A stretch of DNA of 64,000 nucleotides from Paenibacillus monticola (GTDB lineage Bacteria > Bacillota > Bacilli > Paenibacillales > Paenibacillaceae), in NCBI RefSeq assembly GCF_009664975.1, contig NZ_WJXB01000007.1, forward strand, positions 310,001-374,000, read 5' to 3'. This document shows positions 1 to 6,663 of this stretch, piece by piece. The first letter of the stretch is position 1. The number at the start of each line of letters is the position of its first letter. Position numbers and translations under genes: made by a program. The notes beneath the pieces are model-generated. The model searched no databases and had not been told where the DNA came from. It saw nothing but the letters and a program-made list of their open reading frames with translations.

Positions 1-732
1 AAGCACATTGTTCCCATGGATGCGGGCTTTAATATCTTTGATCGATTGCACACCCTTAATATCAGCCACGGTCACCTTCATCAGTTCAAGCTCTGCAGCG
101 TCAAACCCGTCCGTTAAATCATGTGATGCTTTACGAAAAATATCCCAAGCAGTCTTACAGATCATAAGTCCAACTAGTGTAGCTGTTAGCGGATCTAGCC
201 AAGGAATGCCAAACTGGGAGCCAATGATCCCGATTAAAGCCCCCACGCTTACCAGGGCATCGGAACGGTTATCCTGTGCAACTGCCCGCATAGCATTACT
301 ATTAATGGCGCGGGCAAGTTTAATATTGTACCCATATACAGCCATCATAACCAGAGCACCACCTGCTGCGGTCCAAGCCGCGAGAAGATCCGGAGTTTCA
401 TGTATAGGCTGAATAAATTTGTTCACGCCTTGAAATAGGACTTGGAGGCCTACAGCCATCATAATAAAAGATGCGATTAATGCCGCAACCGTTTCTGCTC
501 GGAAATGTCCATAGCTATGATTGGAGTCAGGAGGTCTTCGGGAAATTTTGAGGCCGGTCAGTACAGCTATCGAAGCAATAATATCCGTGCTATTATTCAG
601 TCCGTCTGCAAGCAGCGCCTGTGATCCTGAAATGGTTCCGATGAATAGTTTGAGAGCAGATAAGAGAATATAGGCTGCTATACTAAGCCATGCACCTTTT
701 TCACCTTGCTTGATGTCATTGTAGTTTTCCAA
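1..732 (-). CDS. Cation diffusion facilitator, probable Mn2+ efflux pump (C-terminus cut by window edge)
   Basis: I translated this frame by hand; it is open from a TTG at 732 to the left edge (244 residues visible). GGAGGG lies 9 bases before the TTG. The protein has the CDF layout: a multi-helix membrane domain, then the start of the cytoplasmic domain (KVTVADIKGVQSIKDIKAR). The two metal motifs are NSTD-type (NxxxD) in helix 2, within ADGLNNSTDIIAS, and DNRSD (DxxxD) in helix 5. CDF zinc pumps normally have HxxxD in helix 5. The N/D/D/D set is, from memory, typical of the MntE/MneP manganese-export branch. It would pump Mn2+ out of the cytoplasm in exchange for protons. The upstream leader may fold and could be regulatory. 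Family certain, metal inferred. Confidence 0.88.
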   Translation of the reverse strand, partial: MENYNDIKQGEKGAWLSIAAYILLSALKLFIGTISGSQALLADGLNNSTDIIASIAVLTGLKISRRPPDSNHSYGHFRAETVAALIASFIMMAVGLQVLFQGVNKFIQPIHETPDLLAAWTAAGGALVMMAVYGYNIKLARAINSNAMRAVAQDNRSDALVSVGALIGIIGSQFGIPWLDPLTATLVGLMICKTAWDIFRKASHDLTDGFDAAELELMKVTVADIKGVQSIKDIKARIHGNNVL

Positions 733-945
733 CAGAAAAGACCCTCCAGAGAATAGTATTGTTCCATACTACACGTAGTATGGCGGGTGGGTCTAGAGAA
801 ACAGTGTTGCTGTGCGGCGTAATAGTTCCCCTTGCCAAATAGAGTTGCAAGACGGTAATTGTGTTGTACTATGTAACATAGTTTGCCCATGACCAACTCT
901 ACGTTCCGTTCGCAGAGCGTCTCTCCGGACACCGACTTATGATTT
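733..945 (-). promoter_or_regulatory. Foldable 5' leader of the CDF gene, no known riboswitch recognised
   Basis: About 210 bases lie between the ferritin terminator and the CDF start. Read on the minus strand they hold several pairing segments: AGAGUUG with CAACUCU enclosing an ACUAUG-UUA-CAUAGU hairpin, and an 8-bp CCAUACUA/UAGUAUGG hairpin about 20 bases before the SD. An 84-codon open frame here (678-932) overlaps the CDF start in another frame and looks accidental. I could not match yybP-ykoY, M-box or NiCo consensus loops. A metal-sensing leader is inference only. Confidence 0.3.
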
Positions 946-950
946 GCTCA

Positions 951-1001
951 AAAAAACGGGGGTATCCCAGCAGCCATTTGCATGGCTGCTGGGATACCCC
1001 C
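951..1001 (-). terminator. Terminator after ferritin
   Basis: A perfect 19-bp stem (958-976 with 983-1001) and a 6-base loop are followed on the minus strand by seven T. It ends the ferritin transcript and separates it from the CDF gene. Confidence 0.9.
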
Positions 1002-1033
1002 TGTTTGATCGATCTTTTTTTCAAACCGCAATT

Positions 1034-1537
1034 TTATTCCGCTGGCGGTGTAAATGAACGCGCTGCGAACTCGGCATCCAGCATGTAGAATGCATTGCTA
1101 TCTTTTTCAATACGTTTAAGCTTATGAATGATGTTGCTGAAGAGAGCTTCTTCTTCTACTTGTTCATCAATGAACCATTTCAGGAAGTAGATGGTCGCAT
1201 GCTCACGTGCATCAAGCGCCAAATCTGCCAAGTGATAGAATTTCCCCGTATTTTGCTGTTCATGGGCAAAGGCAGTTTCAAAAGCATCCAGCATAGAAGA
1301 ATACTCGTTCTTCGGCTCCGGCAATGCCGCGAGCGTAGCACGATTATCGCGGTCATTGAGGAATTTGAATATTTTCATGGCATGAAACCGTTCCTCTTCT
1401 GCCTGCACCAGAAAGAAATTCGCGAACCCATCCAAACTTTCACCTGAACAGTACGCAGCCATCGCCAGGTAAACATGAGCGGAATAGAACTCAAAGTTCA
1501 TCTGATCATTAAGTGTTTTCACCAATTCATCCTTCAT
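1034..1537 (-). CDS. ftnA: Ferritin (FtnA type)
   Basis: Cytoplasmic iron-storage protein of 167 aa, the usual length for bacterial non-haem ferritin. It oxidises Fe2+ and stores it in a 24-subunit shell. The ferroxidase ligands are all visible: E16, E49 and H52 (EEERFH), E93, Q126 and E129 (DEQVEEE). The start ATG has GAGGTGA about 8 bases upstream. It is a single gene with its own strong terminator. Its neighbour is a probable Mn2+ exporter, so both genes deal with metal balance. I saw no clear Fur or PerR box. Confidence 0.95.
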   Translation of the reverse strand: MKDELVKTLNDQMNFEFYSAHVYLAMAAYCSGESLDGFANFFLVQAEEERFHAMKIFKFLNDRDNRATLAALPEPKNEYSSMLDAFETAFAHEQQNTGKFYHLADLALDAREHATIYFLKWFIDEQVEEEALFSNIIHKLKRIEKDSNAFYMLDAEFAARSFTPPAE

Positions 1538-1627
1538 TAGACCGTCACCTCATCCTTCAAATTTAGTATTATGTAGCTGTTCCGTTTCATCTTAACATCG
1601 TGACTGTTAGGCAGCAAGCCCCCTCTC

Positions 1628-1665
1628 TGATACAACAACACCGCCGATTCAGCTCTCTTCGGCGG
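1628..1665 (-). terminator. Terminator overlapping the end of the 55-aa ORF
   Basis: The stem CCGCCGA/TCGGCGG (1641-1647 with 1659-1665) is followed on the minus strand by TGTTGTTGT. The stop codon at 1649-1651 lies in its loop. Confidence 0.5.
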
Positions 1666-1816
1666 TGTGTGCTTGTATGCTGATAGAATCCCAACTGGCC
1701 TGAATCACTCTCTCAATAACCTCTTCTGTAAGCTCAACATTGCTCTGGAGATGTCCCTGTACCAAATAAACGATGGAGTATTGCTCGATAAACTGAAAAC
1801 CTTGCGGAAATTCCAT
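1649..1816 (-). CDS. Possible small protein, 55 aa, function unknown
   Basis: The hand translation begins MEFPQGFQFIEQY and ends IQAHTAEES. An AAGGA lies about 17 bases before the ATG, which is too far for a good SD, so translation is uncertain. In its favour, codon use looks normal, the peptide is amphipathic rather than random, and a terminator-like hairpin overlaps the stop. I do not recognise the family. It is the only coding candidate in the 1538-2024 gap, where I saw nothing else apart from the nagZ upstream region. Confidence 0.35.
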   Translation of the reverse strand: MEFPQGFQFIEQYSIVYLVQGHLQSNVELTEEVIERVIQASWDSISIQAHTAEES

Positions 1817-2024
1817 ACAGAGCTGAAAGGTATTCCTTCAAGGTAGGCGGATTTGTTTAAATCATCCTAGAACGATCATTCTAATCTTGATTTGCAGTAT
1901 GCTGCTTGTCAATCTGTCAGCAACAGGTATAGTTGTATGGTAGACTTTACTGCTGGACAAGATATATTGATCTGTTCTCATAATCAGATTAGTAAGGATG
2001 AAGATGAAAGGATGATAAATTCCA

Positions 2025-3368
2025 ATGATAAAGTTAAGCCACCAAAATATAAGAAATCCCCTTACAAATTCAGTAATCGTTGCTTCTGTTCTACTTTGTT
2101 TACTACTTATTAGTGGCTGTAGTGGCAGCAATGCGCAAGCTGGCACAACGGCTGCTCCAACTACTACTTTGACGGTTACGCCGGAGCAAACGGTAGCTTC
2201 ATCAGCCACACCTGCACCAACCCAGTCGCCCACTAGTGCTGCTGCACCCGTTCCCTCCCAGGAGAACGATTCAGTAACACAAACGATTGCCGGGATGACT
2301 TTGGAAGAAAAGATCGGACAAATGCTACTTGTGGGTATTGATGGCACAGTCCTTGATGCTAACGCAAAGAAGATGATCACCCAAGACAACGTTGGTGGAA
2401 TCATCCTCTATGCGGCCAATATTAAGGACCTGAAGGGTATGGTCAGTCTAGTAAATTCCTTGAAAAAGAGCAATTCCACGAATCCGGTGCCGCTCTTCAT
2501 GAGTGTTGATCAGGAAGGTGGCAAAGTCAGCCGGATGCCTGCAGAATTTGCCAAGATCCCTTCAAACGGTATTGTAGGTGACTCTAATAATGCCGCTACA
2601 GCCAAGACAATGGGCACCCTGCTCGCCAGAGAAATACTTGCCGCTGGCTTTAATATGAATTTTGCCCCCGTGTTAGATATTAATAGCAATCCTGACAATC
2701 CCGTCATTGGGGATCGCTCGTTCGGAAGCTCGGCCAGCAAGGTCATCAAGCTAGGGATTGCCGAAATGCAAGGCATCGAGAGCGAAGGCATTGTACCAGT
2801 TATAAAGCATTTCCCTGGACATGGAGATACTTCTGTCGATTCTCATCTTGAATTGCCTGTGGTAAACAAAACGGCAGCCCAATTAGCGAAGCTGGAGTGG
2901 CTCCCTTTTCAAGCCGCCATTAAGGCAAATGCTGACGCAGTAATGGTTGCCCATATTTTGTTCCCCAAGCTTGATCCGAACAAACCAGCTTCGTTATCCG
3001 ACATTATTATCGGGAAGCAGCTACGTGGAGATATGGGCTTCAAGGGTGTCGTAATTACGGACGATCTGACCATGGGGGCAATCACCAAACACTTTAATCT
3101 GGGCAATGCAGCAATCGATACCGTTAAAGCAGGCAGCGACATTCTGCTCATCGCACACGAATATGAGAATGAGCAGATCGTCCTTAAAGCACTGCTGCAA
3201 AGCGTGAAGAAAGGTGAGATCACAGAAGCACGGATCGATGAGAGCGTCCACCGGATTCTAGCGTTGAAGAACAAATACCAAATTTCTGATGACGCGGTAC
3301 CTATTCCTGATCTTTCCGAACTTAACACGGCAATTACATCATGGCGTAACAAAATGTCCAAAAATTAA
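2025..3368 (+). CDS. nagZ: Beta-N-acetylhexosaminidase, GH3, lipoprotein
   Basis: This surface lipoprotein removes N-acetylglucosamine from peptidoglycan fragments during wall recycling. The 447-aa protein has a signal peptide with lipobox LISGC (Cys32), a Thr/Ser/Pro-rich linker (about 35-80) and a GH3 catalytic domain. The NagZ signature KHFPGHG is at 261-267, with the D272/H274 acid-base dyad on the following loop. The nucleophile Asp lies in TDDLTM near 345-350. In Gram-positives NagZ is exported, which fits the lipobox. AAAGGATG lies 11 bases before the ATG. It is monocistronic and convergent with the ABC operon at 3415. Confidence 0.93.
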   Translation: MIKLSHQNIRNPLTNSVIVASVLLCLLLISGCSGSNAQAGTTAAPTTTLTVTPEQTVASSATPAPTQSPTSAAAPVPSQENDSVTQTIAGMTLEEKIGQMLLVGIDGTVLDANAKKMITQDNVGGIILYAANIKDLKGMVSLVNSLKKSNSTNPVPLFMSVDQEGGKVSRMPAEFAKIPSNGIVGDSNNAATAKTMGTLLAREILAAGFNMNFAPVLDINSNPDNPVIGDRSFGSSASKVIKLGIAEMQGIESEGIVPVIKHFPGHGDTSVDSHLELPVVNKTAAQLAKLEWLPFQAAIKANADAVMVAHILFPKLDPNKPASLSDIIIGKQLRGDMGFKGVVITDDLTMGAITKHFNLGNAAIDTVKAGSDILLIAHEYENEQIVLKALLQSVKKGEITEARIDESVHRILALKNKYQISDDAVPIPDLSELNTAITSWRNKMSKN

Positions 3369-3414
3369 GAGCGGCTGAAAGACTTAGACTTTACTAAATA
3401 AATGAACTGGTTGC

Positions 3415-4506
3415 TTACTGGAGCACCACGGTGTCGCCAGGCTTCAGACCGGACATCACCTCAACCTTATCCGTTGTTTCGAGTCCGGTTTTGATTTCTC
3501 TCCGTTCTGTTTGTCCGTTGCCTTTGTCCAACATCACGTAAGAGAGTTCCCCTTCATGGATGACAGCAATGTTGGATACCGCAGTGACATTTTCTTTGCG
3601 TAAGGTCTCAATCTCTCCAGATAAGCTAAGGCCTCCGATTAAAAGCTCATTGGGCTGGAGCGAAATGATTACTTCGAACTGTGGAGCCTGGGTGGTAGTC
3701 GTATCCTTGCCCGATGCAGTCGTTGCGAATTTGGATACCTTTTTCACTTCTCCACTCAGCAACACATCTTTGGAAGCTGTCATTTTGACCTTCACTTTCA
3801 TTCCTGCCTTGATGCTGAACACGTCCTGTTCACCCACTAGAGCGATAAATTCCAATTTGCTCAAATCCACAATTTTGCCGATGTACTGGTTGTCGGTTAC
3901 CATTTGTGGGATTTCACTGGAATTGTCGAATAAGAATATCCCTGAGGAAGGAGCCCGATAGCTGGCGGATTGAATCTTATCTTTCTTATCCGCAATCTCA
4001 CGCGCTTGAATATCTGCATTTACTTTGTTCAAATCATCGCTGATTCTTGCGGTTTCCTGTGTCGCCAGCGTCTTTAGTCGTTCGGCTTCAGTGGTGCCAA
4101 CAGCGGCACTATCATCGTTCTGCTGGCTGACAAATTTATTCAGTTCAGCTTCCAGTTCACCCTTACGAATTGTTGCTTCCTGGGTAGCAATTTCATTCTT
4201 GAGTGTAGTAGTATCCAGCGTATACATGACTTCCCCTTTTTTCACTTGTCCACCGTTTTCAACTTTCCAGTCTGTTACTTTGGAAGCAAACGGGGCATAT
4301 ACAAGGGTTTCATACTCATACTTTGATGTGCCTTTAATCTGGATGGATTTGGTCATCGTTTCTTTGGTTACCGGGAAGCTAATGACCTGTACCTCTTCTA
4401 CAGGTGCAAGCTGCTCTTTGGGCTTAATCATTTTGTCATAGATAAAATAACCTGCGACCACCACTATCACCACTATTACAATCCACTTTATAATCCTCTT
4501 CATCAC
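3415..4506 (-). CDS. Membrane fusion (HlyD/MacA/YknX-like) subunit of an ABC exporter
   Basis: A 363-aa protein with one N-terminal membrane helix (about 5-23), then a lipoyl-like hairpin interrupted by a coiled coil (about 95-170) and beta-barrel segments. This is the usual plan of periplasmic adaptor proteins, here facing the cell wall. It follows the permease by 27 bases and ends the operon. It probably links the MacB-like permease to substrate outside the membrane. The start may be the GTG at 4506 or the next-codon ATG; AAGGAAG fits either. Substrate unknown. Confidence 0.85.
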   Translation of the reverse strand: MMKRIIKWIVIVVIVVVAGYFIYDKMIKPKEQLAPVEEVQVISFPVTKETMTKSIQIKGTSKYEYETLVYAPFASKVTDWKVENGGQVKKGEVMYTLDTTTLKNEIATQEATIRKGELEAELNKFVSQQNDDSAAVGTTEAERLKTLATQETARISDDLNKVNADIQAREIADKKDKIQSASYRAPSSGIFLFDNSSEIPQMVTDNQYIGKIVDLSKLEFIALVGEQDVFSIKAGMKVKVKMTASKDVLLSGEVKKVSKFATTASGKDTTTTQAPQFEVIISLQPNELLIGGLSLSGEIETLRKENVTAVSNIAVIHEGELSYVMLDKGNGQTERREIKTGLETTDKVEVMSGLKPGDTVVLQ

Positions 4507-4533
4507 TTCGGCTTCCTTTCAACTTGAAAATGA

Positions 4534-5916
4534 CTAATCCCGTCTAATCGCTGTGAGCGCATTAGTTCTTGATGCACTGATTGCTGGGTAAATCCCGGAT
4601 ATTACCCCCGTCATAATGGCAAAAATAATCCCCACCGGAATTGTAGATAAGGGAATGGAAATAACGAGACTTTGTCCAGTTCCCATTCCTCCGCCTGCTG
4701 CGCTGCCGACAAGCTTGTTAATACCTGTTACAATCAGATACGAGAATCCAATCCCCAACATACCTCCAAGCAAACCTAACAAAGCGGACTCCATAATAAA
4801 CATTATCCGAATTTGACTCATGTTCGCACCCAGTACCTTCATAATCCCGATCTGGCGTCTACGCTGATGTGTGGACATGGTCATCGCCACAATAATCGAG
4901 ATGGAAGCGATAATCAGGATAAACACCCCGACCCCTAACGCCACCCGCTTGATCATAGCAAAAGTGGAATTCAACGATTCCAGTTGATACAGATTGGTAC
5001 TTGTATTTAACGTTAATTTCTTAATCAGTGCCTCAATCTGGAGCAGATTCTCCTGCTTATCCACTTTAATGATGGCGGAGTTGTAGGTGACCGTCTCGGA
5101 AGAATTTTTATTCAAGTTAAATTCCTCGCTCAGTTTAGCGAAAGTTTCACGTGATATATAAGCCTTCTTATCGTACATTGCCATTTGGGGATCAACCCCC
5201 TTCATTACCTTCAATACACCAGCAACTTGAAGCGGAGAACTGAGGTAGCTATTCTTGCTGGATGAAGGATCGTAGTTGACATACCTAAATTGAACCCGTT
5301 GCTGATACATCTCCGAGGGCAAGCTGGTGAGTTCCTGATATTGCTGGGATACCTCAGCATTATATGGATCTGCGGTCAACTTTTCTATTAGCCCATCCCT
5401 AGTTGCTGTGTCCAGCAACCCAATAGTAGCCCCATAGTTAAGAACTACACTTCCAGCTTGTTCACTGGGCGCTCCCTGTTGAAAGGAAAAGTCGTATTTA
5501 GTCAACAGGCTGAGGTCTGTGGCAATGATATTCAAATCCCCCACCTTATTGTCAACAGTTTCCATTTGAACATACCCCATATCTTGAAAGGGTGCGGCAG
5601 CGATAACATGCTTGAAGTTCTTAATAATATCCAGCTTCTGGTCAGTCAGCTTTCCGACATTAGAGTTTGCGCCAGTCTTGGTGGCCCCTTCACCACCTCC
5701 CTGTGATACCCCTTCATTAGGAGTCACAGTAATTTCATCCATTTTGAACTGGGCATTGACTTCATTGTTTGCATAACTTTGTGCAGAGTCCCCAAGACTC
5801 AATGCTACGACAATAGCAGCACAGCCGATAGAGATTCCCAGCATACAAAGGCCAGTTACTACCTTTCTGCGCTTGATCTGGCCCCAAGCCAATCTTGAAA
5901 CATCGCTAATTCTCAC
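4534..5916 (-). CDS. MacB/FtsX-type ABC transporter permease
   Basis: A 460-aa permease with one N-terminal helix (about 20-42), a large extracytoplasmic domain (about 43-325, MacB periplasmic-core type) and three C-terminal helices (about 325-345, 373-400, 420-448). It ends SGIYPAISASRTNALTAIRRD, a typical FtsX-family tail. Such permeases do mechanotransmission or export lipids or peptides rather than forming a classical channel. It overlaps the ATPase gene by 4 bases (ATGA), so they are translationally coupled. Confidence 0.9.
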   Translation of the reverse strand: MRISDVSRLAWGQIKRRKVVTGLCMLGISIGCAAIVVALSLGDSAQSYANNEVNAQFKMDEITVTPNEGVSQGGGEGATKTGANSNVGKLTDQKLDIIKNFKHVIAAAPFQDMGYVQMETVDNKVGDLNIIATDLSLLTKYDFSFQQGAPSEQAGSVVLNYGATIGLLDTATRDGLIEKLTADPYNAEVSQQYQELTSLPSEMYQQRVQFRYVNYDPSSSKNSYLSSPLQVAGVLKVMKGVDPQMAMYDKKAYISRETFAKLSEEFNLNKNSSETVTYNSAIIKVDKQENLLQIEALIKKLTLNTSTNLYQLESLNSTFAMIKRVALGVGVFILIIASISIIVAMTMSTHQRRRQIGIMKVLGANMSQIRIMFIMESALLGLLGGMLGIGFSYLIVTGINKLVGSAAGGGMGTGQSLVISIPLSTIPVGIIFAIMTGVISGIYPAISASRTNALTAIRRD

Positions 5917-6626
5917 TGCTGGCCCCCCTCTTCGGGTCCTACTTCTGCGACACCATGTTTTTCCGTTATCATGAATCCGTCACGAAGCGTAAAAATACGC
6001 TGCATTTGTTCTGCCACTTCAAGTTCATGCGTGACAACAATAAAGGTAGTCTTCATTTTTTTGTTCAAATTAAGCAATATATTGATAATTTCTTCTTCTG
6101 TCTTTGTATCGAGATTACCGGTAGGCTCATCCGCAAAAATAACAGACGGCTCCGTAATCAGTGAACGGGCAATACTGACACGCTGCTGCTGGCCCCCCGA
6201 CAATTGAGACGGGAACAACTCCGCTTTATCCAGGATGCCAACCCCTTCCAGCAATGCGAGCGATTTTTGTTTGCGGACTGACGGGGACACGGATTGGAAC
6301 ACAAGCGGCAGCTCCACATTCTCACGAACCGTCAGGCTGCTGATCAATTCGTAGGCTTGGAAGATGAATCCAATATTTTTCCGCCGGAATTCCGCCAGCT
6401 TGTTCTCGCCCATCTTCACAATATCTTGATCGGCAATGAATATATGCCCTTCCGTAGGCTTCATCAGACCTGCCATCAAATTCAACATTGTGGATTTACC
6501 TGACCCTGAACTGCCCAGCAAGGCGACCATTTCGCCCTGTTGCACTTCAAAATTGATGTTATGCAGCACCGGTGTCATCTCACCACCGCTCTTAAACGTA
6601 TGTGATATATTCTCCACTCGCAACAT
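5913..6626 (-). CDS. ABC transporter ATPase (LolD/MacB/YknY type)
   Basis: ATPase of the exporter, 237 aa from the ATG at 6626, which has GAGGAG 6 bases upstream; an upstream in-frame ATG at 6656 lacks a good site. The Walker A is GSSGSGKST, the signature is LSGGQQQR and the Walker B is VIFADEPTGNLD. The sequence resembles LolD/FtsE-like ATPases that pair with MacB permeases. It starts 37 bases after the 872-aa secreted protein, so all four genes look cotranscribed. Confidence 0.93.
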   Translation of the reverse strand: MLRVENISHTFKSGGEMTPVLHNINFEVQQGEMVALLGSSGSGKSTMLNLMAGLMKPTEGHIFIADQDIVKMGENKLAEFRRKNIGFIFQAYELISSLTVRENVELPLVFQSVSPSVRKQKSLALLEGVGILDKAELFPSQLSGGQQQRVSIARSLITEPSVIFADEPTGNLDTKTEEEIINILLNLNKKMKTTFIVVTHELEVAEQMQRIFTLRDGFMITEKHGVAEVGPEEGGQQ

Positions 6627-6663
6627 AAGCTGCTCCTCTTTGTACTTTGATATCAATACTTTC

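Noticed and set aside
8..412. Plus-strand ORF of 134 codons at the left edge
   Set aside because: It is opposite the CDF transporter gene, whose minus-strand translation shows clear family motifs.
678..932. 84-codon minus-strand ORF in the CDF leader
   Set aside because: It overlaps the CDF start in another frame, has Cys/His-rich random composition and no SD.
733..945. yybP-ykoY, M-box or NiCo riboswitch in the CDF leader
   Set aside because: Hairpins are present, but I did not find the conserved loop sequences.
1862..2404. 180-codon minus-strand ORF over the nagZ start
   Set aside because: It is antisense to the NagZ lipoprotein region, which has a clear SD, lipobox and family motifs.
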